A stretch of DNA of 64,000 bases, taken from positions 21,553,388-21,617,387 of the forward strand of contig CM023449.1 in assembly GCA_013339765.2 (NCBI GenBank). Direction: 5' to 3'. Both the position numbers and the translations under genes were made by a program. How positions within the stretch are numbered: the stretch's first letter is position 1; each line of letters opens with the position of its first letter. The notes under the pieces are model-generated. The model was not told the DNA's origin, did no database searches, and worked only from the letters and a program-made list of their open reading frames with translations. Positions 50,762 to 60,600 of the stretch are shown piece after piece. The DNA comes from Haemaphysalis longicornis. Its lineage: Eukaryota > Arthropoda > Arachnida > Ixodida > Ixodidae.

Positions 50762-51238
50762 CTCCCGGCCGAAAGGTAAATGAATCTGAAGGAGACGTTT
50801 ACATAGCCAAAACTTTCTTTCCAGATCCACTAAATCTGGAAGCATACCTCATACTTAATTGTCAACATTGTTTGGCAAAAAGGAAATTTTAGGAAGCAAA
50901 GCATCAATGCGGAACTTGTACTCACAATGTTCTTTTAATTCAAATAAATTCGTGGTTGATATTTCCGAAAGCAAATAAAAAATATGCGCTGAAAATAATA
51001 TTTTGGCCCATAAATACAGAGAAAGCGCGTGCGAGTTTGGACCTGGTAGCATTGTTCGAAGTTCAACAATAACAAACGGTTCCAATAGATGGCGCGAACA
51101 GTGGCACGCGGGAAAATTGAAATGAATTTCGCGAACCTCCTCTGCATTTATCGTGAAAGGGTAGAAAGGGAGGAGAGAGCGGGGTGGGTGGGCGAGAGAG
51201 AGGCGAGAGGCATTTGCGTTGCGGAGGTGGCAAAAGAC
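50762..51238. other. No gene recognised
   Basis: AT-rich, with a GAGAGG-rich patch near 51168-51210 just before the next element. Confidence 0.4.
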
Positions 51239-51852
51239 TACACTTGAACCTCGTTTTAACGAATACTGATATAGCGAATTATCGGCTATAGCGAACGAAA
51301 TACGAACTTTAGTTGGTCACGCTTCATTCCAATGACACTTATTCTTTAATAACAAAAGTGAAACTGTAAGTTGCATGAGCACTATCGGATATAACGAAGA
51401 AATATTTGACCAGCAGGCTGAGGAAATATTTCGAAAAACTCGAAGTACTTCAAAGTACTTTTCTTCGAAGTACTTCAAGAACTCCCGGCGCCTGAAACTG
51501 CAGAAGTAGAAGAGCCCCTTTGTACAAGGACACTGTGTAAAACTTAATCCTGCTCAGTGCTCTGAATGGCCACCAGACAAAGATCACATCCTTCGCAGAA
51601 AAAATAGGAACGCAGGCCTGTTTTGTCAAATTAACTTTATTTTGTTCTAGTTTCCTGTTTCATGTTGTGGTTTATAGAGCTTGAAATGCCACAAGAAGAA
51701 AGATAAGGGTCACTCTTTGTATCAAGTATTTTTGTGGGAGCCAAAATACCGAATAGTTTGAACCAATTTTTAGCTCTAGTGTTACAACGAATATTGGATA
51801 TAACGAACTAAATTACTCTCCCGATACTATTTCTTGACAACGAGGTCCCACT
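51239..51852. mobile_element. pogo/Tigger-like MITE, second family
   Basis: The left end TACACTTGAACCTCGTTTTA with AACGAATACTGATATAGCGA, and the right end CAACGAATATTGGATATAAC followed by GACAACGAGGTCCCACTATA, are inverted counterparts. GAACCTCGTTTTAACGAA and repeated GATATARCGAA words are the signature of Tigger/pogo MITEs. TA is present on both outer sides. The interior holds a CGAAGTACTT-rich patch (51445-51475) and no transposase frame. Confidence 0.75.
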
Positions 51853-52404
51853 ATATCGCCTTTCGACGACATTAGCGGCGAAGGAAGCATGTACACGGCC
51901 ATTTTTTTTTCTTTAAAATCATCTCCCTCGAAGCCTCGTTAACAGACCAGCTAAACGCAGCAAGCGAAGAAAAAGCAATTTGTAGCGGAGCACATGCTTT
52001 CGTTGCCTACGCTGGCATCGGGATGGCGCAGCCAAGTGAACGGAAGAGGAAGCGGGGCCGAAGCAAGGGAGGGCAGCGGGTCAACCGCCTCCTCCCACGA
52101 GGGGCTCGTGTTACCCGAGGGAGGGGTCCTGGAATGAGGTGTGTCCGAGCGCAGTGAGTTTCGCTCGTAAATCCACGAGGGAGCGAAGAGCTCTCCTGGT
52201 TGCGGGCAAGCTCAAGCCCTCAATCTTCGCGCGTACTGCTGTAGAGGAACGCTGAAAGGAGAGAGAGGCATCCGAGGAGCACCCCTGTAAATCTTTTTAC
52301 GGCGAAGCTGTGTACGGCTAAGAGCCAGCAGATCGTCTTGAGCGGACAGACTGAGCGTAGCTAGGACGACAATTTTTAGCGAACGGAAAACCCATGAAGA
52401 GATA
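51853..52404. other. No gene recognised
   Basis: GC-rich with AGCG words, no repeat match; short frames only. Confidence 0.4.
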
Positions 52405-52470
52405 CGAAAAAACTGTGGTTGATTCCTGTCATCGGAATCAGTAAAACGCGAAAGTGAAATGTGCAGCGAA
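52405..52470 (+). repeat. Fragment of dispersed repeat with small hairpin, second copy
   Basis: AAAAAACTGTGGTTGATTCC, a TGATTCC...GGAATCA hairpin, then GTAAAACGCGAAAGTGAAAT. Matches 43350-43412 in order and spacing, with the hairpin stem changed on both sides so that it still pairs. Confidence 0.6.
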
Positions 52471-52557
52471 ATCTGTAGCTGAGCATGATTTGCGGGTCGG
52501 CTGCTGTCTTGTGGGTTTGCTTGGCGAGTGACGTTCTGCTGGTGGGTCGCTTCAGGA

Positions 52558-52855
52558 AAGGTATACTGGCGTCATTTCCGTGACGGATATGACGTCAGTG
52601 AAATCTTGGTGTATCGTATCCCGGCATAAAACACTGTCGTGTTAAAATATGAAACCGGAAAACGAACAACCCGAAGTATAACGTACTCTTAAGTGCTAAA
52701 GGTTGCTTCCCGGAAGAAGACCCTGTGTGCAGGGGTGCACCCTTTACAGGTCGCTTGCTTCGCTGTACTGGCGTAACTTCCGTGACGGATATGACATCAG
52801 CGAAATCTTCGTGTATCCGGGAATAAAACACTTTCGTATTCGTAAAACACTTTCG
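52558..52855 (+). repeat. Direct duplication of about 85 bp
   Basis: 52562-52645 and 52768-52850 share ACTGGCGTCATTTCCGTGAC (ACTGGCGTAACTTCCGTGAC in the second), GACGGATATGACRTCAG, GAAATCTT and GGTGTAT/CGTGTAT words, then ATAAAACACT. The copies are about 206 bp apart. The second continues into a short AAAACACTTTCGT tandem repeat (about 52824-52868). The first carries a CRE-like TGACGTCA. Confidence 0.7.
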
Positions 52856-52868
52856 TAAAACACTTTCG

Positions 52869-53595
52869 CACAGGATAGATGTGAAGCACTCCGCGCTAAA
52901 TCGTAACACCTTTTAACGGCGCTGCACAGTTGACACAGTTACTTTTAGGTGAAGCTTGAAAGCTACGACACATGTTTGCACGGGCGTACGCCCGTTTGCA
53001 CGTCAATATCAGAATGTGCTGCAGCACAGTTTATAAGGCTAACTGTATCCCGAATCACTCGGCCGAAGGCTGGAAACAACATCAAATTTTCTCGTTTAAA
53101 ACACAACAGAATGAGAACTCGCCATTTTCAATTCTCGCGCGCCACGAACTCGCAGCGAAAGATCGCGCCACGTTGAGTCCAATATTTGGGAAAAGCGCAG
53201 CCGATGGCGTGTAATAACGGTCAACAAAGGAGAGGTCCGCCCGTACCGAGATGGACAAGCCGTTCTTCGAAGCGTGCAGAAGCAAGACACGTCAAACATT
53301 TTCCGCACCTCAGGACTGGAGGACATAACGAGGCAGTGAGAGAAGCGAAAAGAATACAACAACCCGCTCAACGAGAACACGGGGCGAAACGAGGTGCGTC
53401 GAACGAAGAGACGACGACACGCACACGCACACACACGCACTCTCTCGGCCAGTTCTCAGATCGAACAATGGCCAATTTTCTCCACATCTGTCCGATAGTG
53501 CCCTCCCCTTCCACTACTCCGCTCCCCAGCTGCATTCGGAGGAAATCCATGCCCCGACGGCAACGCTGGCGTGCCGCGATCATGACGACATGAGG
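52869..53595. other. No gene recognised
   Basis: CAC-rich and CpG-containing sequence with frames of 135 codons (53186-53593 plus) and 114 codons (53096-53440 minus) that overlap; no domains. Confidence 0.4.
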
Positions 53596-53846
53596 GTGCG
53601 TTCGAATTTACCCTTTAGACAGCTTCGTTGCCGTCTTCGCGGACAGTCCGCCATGTTAAGCCCCGTTCCAATTCGAACGAAGCAGTCAACGACGACTGCT
53701 TCGAAGAGACAGCATGGAAGTCAGCAACGATGTAGGCTACCTTCCTGTCTAAACCACCAAGCGATGGCAGCGCCACCTTTTTGCGTACTAATTTTGTGGC
53801 AAATTAACTGTTTATTTTATTGAACTATTGAGTATAGTTTACTAGT
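53596..53846 (-). repeat. Dispersed repeat C, copy 2
   Basis: Inverse counterpart of 28158-28409, of nearly the same length (251 against 252 bp). Includes CTTCGTTGCCGTCTTCGCGG, CCATGTTAAG, ACGATGTAGGCTACCTTCCT and GCGCCACCTTTTTGCGTA. TGAGG occurs just outside each end (53592-53596 and about 53845-53849), a possible short target duplication. Confidence 0.75.
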
Positions 53847-53867
53847 GAGGACGATACCTTTGTTTAA

Positions 53868-53963
53868 GATTCCTGGTGAAAAAACAGCGCGAGGAAGACG
53901 GGTTCTTTGCGCTGTTTTTTCACCAGGAATCTTAATCTGCACCAACTAGCCCAACTTGCCATC
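53868..53963 (+). mobile_element. Hairpin mini-element, copy 3 (best preserved)
   Basis: A 96 bp insertion flanked by perfect 14 bp direct repeats ATACCTTTGTTTAA (53854-53867 and 53964-53977). A perfect 25-base stem (53866-53890 with 53909-53933, including TTCCTGGTGAAAAAACAGCG) surrounds an 18-base loop. It is followed by the tail GCACCAACTAGCCCAACTTG (in 53939-53963), which abuts the direct repeat. No coding capacity, no poly-A and no Pol III boxes. The short size and long target duplication point to target-primed reverse transcription by another element's enzyme. Confidence 0.85.
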
Positions 53964-53977
53964 ATACCTTTGTTTAA

Positions 53978-54129
53978 TTTTTAAATTACATAATGTTTGT
54001 AATAATAACGGTTATAATATTTACGAAACCTGCGGTTTGCGTTTCATAACATGTCTGCAAAGTTGTCGTCTGCGTTGGTGACCGCTGCGCCGTTCCAATT
54101 CTGCTTCCTTAAGACGTATAATTTGACCA
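53978..54129. other. Spacer
   Basis: AT-rich, no feature recognised. Confidence 0.4.
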
Positions 54130-54245
54130 CTTGACGTCTAATTTGACTTAGACCCCCTGCGGTTCTTAGCGTGCGCCGAAATCTCGGCACCCGGGGCGTT
54201 TTGGCTCCCGTCTGACTTCTGTCGCAAATGCTCCAAACACAGTAA
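54130..54245 (-). mobile_element. Degraded Ruka-type SINE fragment
   Basis: Plus-strand words GACCCCCTGCGGTTCTTAGC, GTGCGCCGAAATCTCGGCAC and GGGGCGTTTTGGC align in order with the SINE body (GACCACCTGGGGATCTTTAA, GTGCGCCGAAATCTCG, GGGCGTTTTTGC). Both head and tail are lost. Confidence 0.75.
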
Positions 54246-54583
54246 ACGCTCACCCATTTAGGCCGCCTCCCGAGTTCTCTATACCGTACCCACAATCTTG
54301 AACTTGCAGTGATGTAGTTTTAGCCGTTGTTCAGTTCTGTAGGTACTTTTCTTATCTACCTGCTGTCGGTACGGGTTCGGACTACTCAACTCTCGCGATC
54401 CGTTAAAAAGGAGAATATTTTTTTTAAGTTTTTGGCAAAGAAGTAGCCATTTTACAGACAATGTACTTCGTGGTGAAGACCATCAGCCATCACGACTGGC
54501 AATCCTTGACGGCTCGTGATCCGACCCACCTGTAAAGGCGTTTACTGAAGCGTACCTCGCGCGACCAAATACCTGCCCGGGCT
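54246..54583. other. No gene recognised
   Basis: Nothing recognised. Confidence 0.4.
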
Positions 54584-54626
54584 GTTTTTTGTTTGTTTGT
54601 TTGTTTGTTTGTTTGTTTGTTTGTTT
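54584..54626 (+). repeat. (GTTT)n microsatellite
   Basis: About ten units of GTTT. Confidence 0.95.
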
Positions 54627-55499
54627 CCTTCCACAACGGACTCTACCACCGCCAACAAGCACCAGTACTTCGCGTCTCTTCGTTTTTCAAGACCCATCCC
54701 GAGCAACTTAAACGAATGCCCAGGGTGACGTGCTGAGCTGAATTTGCTGAAAGTCAGGTAAGCGAGCAATATAAACCAGCCGCCGCAGGCGCTTGTTTTT
54801 CACGCATCGATCGGAACCACGCTGTCGAACGCCACATGATCGAACGAATTCCCGCGAGAAATATAAACGGTCGAATCAAAGGACGGAAGGTTTGGAGAGC
54901 GGAAGAGGAGAGAACGTTTTCGAGGAGTCTCCCCCCTCTTCTCCTCATCGTAAGCTTTGTTTCTCGTCCCCTCGCGACAGGCGGCAGGCAGTCCGCAGAA
55001 CACGTACGCCAACCACTTATCCATCTCGTCGGGGCCGGTTCGGCCGCTCTCGTTCGGCGCCCACGAGGAATAATTGATAAACGTCAACGCTGAGTCGCTT
55101 CACCGATACATTTACAGTTGAAAACAAAAACAAAAAAAAAGAAAACGCGCAAGAGACAGGAAGACGTGAACGAAGAGGGTATGAAAGAGCAGCTGTGAGG
55201 AAGGATATTCATTCGGGTATGTCAGAAGAGGCGTTCCACTAAATTGAGGTGAAAATGAGGGGGAAAAACTGTCACTTCTTTGGACATACAAAAAAGTAAG
55301 TCCGGTTTTGCGGTCGTACGTTTCACGGCCTTTATTAAGGCGGGCGTGTCGCCAGGTACGCCAGCCTCTTGGAAAGAACTCCGCCGGAAAGCCGCCTTTG
55401 ATCGAGCGGTATACGCGCACCGGTGTGTGCATAGAGGCGCAAGGGTTAATTTATTCTAGCGCGTGGGATTCACTCGCTACGCGGAAGCGACAGGCTGCA
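54627..55499. other. No gene recognised
   Basis: Overlapping frames on both strands with no domain. Confidence 0.4.
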
Positions 55500-55650
55500 T
55501 GGTTGGGGCACTTAGCGACGGACCGTTGGGCGCTTTTGATACCGGTTGCAACAGGGGGCTTCAGCTGTGGGGGGCAGGACGCAATGAAAAAATTCACGCA
55601 TTTCCACGAAGTGAATCATGACGAGTGGGCGAAGCACTGGGTCGCGATGT
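55500..55650 (+). repeat. Fragment of dispersed repeat
   Basis: Contains CCACGAAGTGAATCATGACG and GTGGGCGAAGCACTGGG (55602-55641), shared with about 4049-4090. The extent of the repeat cannot be set from two fragments. Confidence 0.55.
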
Positions 55651-56704
55651 AATATGTTTTCTGTCTACCATAAACTAATCCCACCATCGAATAACAACTA
55701 CAAATAATTCTTTTTCCTTTTGTCGCAACCTGCGCATCGAGCTTACGCGAAATTGGGGTCTGTTGCCATTACGACGATCACCCCTGTAGCAATACACCTC
55801 AAGAAAAACAAAAATGAGCGAAACAATTTCAAGATCATGCATAGCACGGCAGATAGCTTTGATAGATAGAAATTATTGTTAATGTTTTGGTGGATTTGAA
55901 CTCTTCCTTAGGCGTTTTTTTTTTCCGTTTTTTTTCTTGTTGCTTCTTGTTGATTTTCAGTTTTTCTTCTTTATATTTTTCGTCTGTCTTTTTTCAAAGT
56001 TGACCTCCTTTCCACTCCAACCCCCTCCCCGTCTTAAAAGATATCCCGCGTACGCCACTGAAGTAGGGGGCTATTAGAAACAGTACTCCAGGCCAGGTCC
56101 AAGAATGGCGTCATTCTTACGGGGTCAATTCGACCGGTATGCCGTAAAAGACCGCCTGTTACCCATCTCGCTACAAAGCATAATAATCTGGCGCAATTAG
56201 GCAGCCCAGGCGGCCGCGTATTCGCCCGTAGCCGATGTGTGTCTTGACGCGTCTCCGGGGCAACCGCGAGAACGAAAGCCAGGCGCGAGAGAGCGATTGC
56301 TGCGGCTCGTTCAAGGAGCCGTGAAAATGCGCTCCCTCTCCTTTTATCGCAACGCCTCGAACGGAAGCGATCAATTCGTGTCCGGAAATGAGCGCTGCGG
56401 ACAAGCAACAACGCTCGCAGGCCCGAGTGCACAGGGGAGAAAAATACGAGGAAAGCGAACGATCGAAGCCTTTATAGAGGTTTCCCCCCGAGCATTAGTT
56501 CTGTACGAACCTCGCAATGTCACCACTGTACAGCTAGCTTTTTTTATCAGTTCGGTGCAGCATCGTAGCAGTCAAAAGCGGCTTAATATGCTCCCGATCA
56601 CATTTAAAGCGAAGCTCTCTATGCCTCGATTGCGCCGTAGATCGTAACACCATAACGCACTGCTGGAAAGCCAACTTTACACAGTCGCTTTTCAGAAAGT
56701 GCAC
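55651..56704. other. No gene recognised
   Basis: T-rich stretch (55915-55990) and unrecognised frames of 132 codons (56034-56432 minus) and 136 codons (56237-56647 plus) that overlap. Confidence 0.4.
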
Positions 56705-56790
56705 ATGTTGTTATTGTTGTTGTCGTTGTTTATGTTTATGTTGTTGATTATGTTGATGTTGTTGTTGTTGATGATGATGATAATCATGAT
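56705..56790 (+). repeat. Degenerate TTG/TTATG/GATGAT low-complexity tract
   Basis: Irregular GTTGTT, TTTATG and GATGATGAT words; encodes a run of Leu and Met in the open frame 56699-56941, which is therefore rejected as a gene. Confidence 0.85.
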
Positions 56791-56814
56791 GAAACGCAAT
56801 GTGCCTCTAGGGAA

Positions 56815-56890
56815 AAAACGCTTCTATTGGCCGGAATCGAACCCGAGTCCTTCGCATATGACGCATATCGAATCGCGCCTCTACGACATG
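56815..56890 (-). other. tRNA-like segment with B box
   Basis: The plus strand reads GGAATCGAACCC (B-box complement, about 56831-56842), followed by sequence resembling an anticodon-arm and D-arm region but without a clean acceptor stem. Probably a tRNA-derived repeat head. Confidence 0.35.
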
Positions 56891-57645
56891 GTTGAACCAA
56901 CTTGGATTTTGGATTTTGGCTTTCACTCAGGTTCTATATGAGAAACATTTGCGTTTTAACGTTATTTATCTTAAGAAGGGGCTTTAATTTTTGGGTTTTT
57001 TTATTGTGTGTTTTATACAGCCGTCGCAGTTTTTTTTTTTTTTTGTCTTGCCTGGTGATGTCGAAAGCGGCTAGGGGCCTAGGGGCTTAGTCAGGCGAAT
57101 TTAAATGTCGCCTTTTGCCATAGCCCCATGGCAATCTCTTTAGTTGCCGAAAAAAATAAAACAATTCAAAACAATTCGAATTAACCCTTAAGCTTCCCGC
57201 GATGCAAAACTAGACTGCGTAACTCCACTGCCGCTTTCTTCGAATCACGAGACTGGCAGCCCTAGTTTGACCCTAGAGACTTGAAAGCACTCCAGATTCC
57301 CCCTTGCGTTGATGACACAACCCGATTAGATGACGTCCATGAGGGAATGTGCGATTCCGTGCAGTGCAAAAGGCGACGAAAATTTTCTCTGACGTCCGAT
57401 TACGTGCGCATGACAGTTTGTTACTCTGAGAGTGATAAAATGAATAAAAATTTTAGCTCGTGTTTCTCTTGCATTTATAAGTACTGTAGGCAAACCTCAT
57501 ACGTTGGCTGCAGGACAACGTCGCTGACGCTGCCGGTCAAAATCGAGCCACTGCTCTTGATGATTACGTGTGCACTTGAAACACCGGCTGTTTTTCTTTC
57601 TTCAAATTTTGGGGGTTGTACACGCCGGAGCTTCACATGGGCTAT
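56891..57645. other. No gene recognised
   Basis: AT-rich; a 130-codon frame (57281-57673 plus) has no recognisable domain and runs into a SINE relic. Confidence 0.4.
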
Positions 57646-58145
57646 GAGTCGGGCGGTAGTGACGCCTCCGTAATAATTTTAACCATCTGGACTCTGGAGA
57701 CCTTTACCGTGAGCCGAGGTCTTGAAACACGGGCGTTTTCGTTTTAAGGCGAAAGCTCTGCTGCAGCATGTTTCCAAGGTCGGTCATCGCGTCGCAATGA
57801 CCTTAAACCGCGACGGGCAAGTGTGGAAGGTGTGAGGTCACGCCCCGCGATCAACTGTCGGTACCGGAGGGACGTCGCAGTTGTGCTCGCTCGGAGCTTC
57901 GGCGCTGCGGTACCACGTGAGCAGGTGAAGGTCTAACGGCTGCTTCGCCGGTGCTTGGCCTATCAGTCTCGCCATGGATGGTGAGCCGACGCCAGAGCGC
58001 AGGCGTGGCAGGTGTAACCTACCTTTAATGAAACACTGTGTTTTTGCGCCTCCATCAGGAAAACGGCCACTTCGGGCGGAATCGAAGCCGCGTCCATTGG
58101 TTCAGAAGCACAACGCCTTAGCTACTAAGTCAACGCAGCGGGTGG
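57646..58145 (-). mobile_element. Ruka-type SINE split by an insertion of about 290 bp
   Basis: 57646-57744 matches the SINE body in reverse (GCTATGAGTCGGGCGGTAGT, CTCCGTAATAATTTTAACCA, ACACGGGCGTTTTCG). 58041-58145 matches the rest (GCGCCTCCATCAGGAAAACG, CGGAATCGAAGCCGCG, CAACGCCTTAGCTACTAAG). Between them is unrelated GC-rich sequence. GAAACACGGGCGTTTT before and GAAACACTGTGTTTTT after the insert look like a duplicated target within the SINE. Confidence 0.7.
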
Positions 58146-58942
58146 CTTTCTGTTTATGCCTTGAAGACCATTTACAGCTGTCGTGTGTCTGAACGTTGAT
58201 GGCAAAGCGGGTGCTTCCCCGTGAAAGAATCCTTGGAATTCAGCACACAAGTAGTGCGTTCGCGAGATGCGAAGCTAATGGAACCATTTATTAAGTGCTG
58301 TGCATGCACCATACCATTCCGTTTAGTACTAAACCCTGCTGGCGAATTTCGAAGTACATTCAGAAACTCATCTGTGAAGGGTATAGTCCAAACGCGCCGC
58401 TGATAAAATTGCGCCGCGTGCCTCCATGGGCGGTGCGTTGGATTCAAGCCGCGTTGTTCGCTTCTTCGCGTATCTGGGACCCACCTTAATGCCTGCAGCT
58501 CTCGCATCGGTAATGGCCGACTGATGAGCGGTATAGCTGCCCACAAAAAAAAAAAAAGAAAAAACAAACAGAAGAGGTCAAAAACGCAGTAGGATACTTG
58601 AGGATCCAAGCGAAGCCGTGCCAACAAGCCCGTGCCGACTTCTATATCTTGCTTGCTGAACGGCCAATGCGCCTTCATTGCGTCTTAAGCGCCTATTAAT
58701 CTTGGCTCCCTTTAGGCAGCGATTAGGACCTCCCACCTGGCTCGTTTCTTTCGAGAGGCGCATCGGAATGGGTTCTGCACCTGTATTCTAAAGGGCATAT
58801 CCCGTCTTGCTAATAGCTCTGTGCCGGCCCCCCACACATCTTTGTTCCTTTCTCAGCAGTAGCTTGGTCGCGGGCAATATCCCCGTAGCGAGAATATCAA
58901 AAGAGGTCCCTTTTTCAGCTGAACTTTGGCTGGAAAAAAATT
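58146..58942. other. No gene recognised
   Basis: A 168-codon minus-strand frame (58172-58678) has no domain and is partly encoded by an A-rich run (58543-58562). Not called. Confidence 0.4.
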
Positions 58943-59135
<193 letters not shown>

Positions 59136-59238
59136 CGAGGGTCCCGGTGCAGTAGAACTATGGGACCCTCGTCTGGATATATCTTCACATGCAACCTTCC
59201 TCTTTTACAAGAGTCAATAAACTTCGTCTTATAAAAAA
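59136..59238 (+). mobile_element. Short retroposed 3' end inserted in the ATTG array
   Basis: Non-repetitive 103 bp inside an otherwise continuous ATTG array. It starts with a perfect 10-base hairpin (CGAGGGTCCC 59136-59145 with GGGACCCTCG 59162-59171). It continues to an AATAAA signal (59216-59221) and ends in AAAAAA (59233-59238), as expected for the reverse-transcribed 3' end of a polyadenylated RNA. The source transcript is unknown. Confidence 0.6.
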
Positions 59239-59247
59239 TTGATTGAT

Positions 59248-59313
<66 letters not shown>
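59239..59313. repeat. (ATTG)n array, right part
   Basis: Continuation of the array after the insertion, with one GATATGATT irregularity at the junction. Confidence 0.95.
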
Positions 59314-60257
59314 CTGTCTGTGCGCTTATATGCGTGCACGCACGTATGTGTTGCCATCGAAACAATCTGCTGGCGAAATCCGAACGCACAATGCCGAAAC
59401 GCACGGGGATGTGCTCGCTTTCGTCAAAAACTTTTAACGCGATTGTAGCTCTTTAAATCTGGATTCTTAGTGTTATTACGGTGTTTACAGTCGCTTGAGT
59501 GCCACTTTCTAATACTGCCTATTTCGTTTCGTTAGTAAGGACACTATAACCTGAATATCTTTATTTTTTCCCTTCAAAATGCTCGCCATGCTCCCGCAAA
59601 ATGCTGGAGCAAAAAATAAGGGAACATTATTTAAATTTTTGCGGGAGCAAAAAATGCTCTCGCAAAATGCTTGTGTTACGTGGCTTCCATACAAACTGAT
59701 ATTCTTGCATCGTACTCATTAGCGTTCACATGGTAATGACGCTGACTCCCATACACAGCTGCGCTGAAAAATGGCAAACCTTATCACCAGTTCTACTGGC
59801 TCTCGTTGCAAACCAGGCTGAAAAGCAGGTTTGCGTGCAATATATTCAAGATGGTATGTCACTCATCGTCTGGCTCTTCACTCGACTCTATCTTCACTGT
59901 TAATTGTACTGTTTACTTTCCGTTTGAGCACGGGCTCTCACTTGAACACTGTGGACCAGGATACCATAAAACCCCGCTTCATCGCCTATGACAGCCCCGT
60001 CAGTGCCTTTCTTGTCGATTGCAACACAGGTTTTGTGCAGCTCAAGCAGCCAACGCGAATGCGATATCGACGAGGCATATCGTATTGGCCAAGAAGGCGA
60101 CGCGTGTATTCAGCACCCCTTCCGTGGCATCGTCCACAAAAGAAGCATGGTTCCTGAAGCAAAGATTAACTCGCACAAGTGCAGATGACTAAGCTCTCCC
60201 TTTTCTCTTTTTTTTATCCTTCTGGAGCATGCACCGACAACGTAGCGTGCATGTGTG
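59314..60257. other. No gene recognised
   Basis: A GCGGGAGCAAAAAATGCTC-type word pair near 59592-59670 (GCTCCCGCAAAATGCT, GCGGGAGCAAAAAATG) is locally repeated and partly inverted. The frame at 59831-60157 has no domain. Confidence 0.4.
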
Positions 60258-60272
60258 TTTTTGTAAAAATCT

Positions 60273-60482
60273 GATTGATTGTGGGGTTTGACGCACCGAC
60301 GCAACGTGCTCCGGCCTAATTTTGACCTCCTGGGGATCTTTAACGTTCGCCGAAATCTCGTGCACACGGGCGTTTTTGCTTTTCGCCTGCACCATAAAAG
60401 CGGCCGCCGTGGCCGGGAATCCAACCCGTGACCTCGTGCTCAGCAGCACAACGACTTAGCCACTGAGCCACCGCGGCATTTT
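60273..60482 (-). mobile_element. Ruka-type SINE with internal deletion
   Basis: Plus-strand words GATTGATTGTGGGGTTTGAC, GACCTCCTGGGGATCTTTAA, CGAAATCTCGTGCACACGGG, GGGAATCCAACCCGTGACC and GCCACTGAGCCACCGCGG give the whole SINE except for about 30 bp between GACGCAACG and CTCCGG (the GGCGATGAGGCGCGCC part). TTTTTGTAAAAATCT (60258-60272) and TTTTTGTCAAAATCT (60483-60497) are the probable target duplication, 14 of 15 identical. Confidence 0.92.
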
Positions 60483-60497
60483 TTTTTGTCAAAATCT

Positions 60498-60541
60498 CAG
60501 TTGATTTCTAGCGTTCGTCCCGTGGTTTCCTTCCTTTCGTG
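60498..60541. other. Spacer
   Basis: T-rich spacer. Confidence 0.4.
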
Positions 60542-60552
60542 TTCCGTCCTTA

Positions 60553-60589
60553 CAACGCACCCAGTATCCTCAAACCAACAAGCCCAACT
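60553..60589 (+). mobile_element. Hairpin mini-element family, tail-only copy 4
   Basis: Only 37 bp, but flanked by perfect 11 bp direct repeats TTCCGTCCTTA (60542-60552 and 60590-60600). It ends in AAACCAACAAGCCCAACT, matching the tail of the other three copies and abutting the right direct repeat. This is what a strongly 5'-truncated insertion of the same family would look like. Confidence 0.65.
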
Positions 60590-60600
60590 TTCCGTCCTTA

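Noticed and set aside
50555..50845. Thr-Asp-Arg-Gln and Ser-Val-Cys-Leu repeat frames
   Set aside because: Translations of the CTGT microsatellite.
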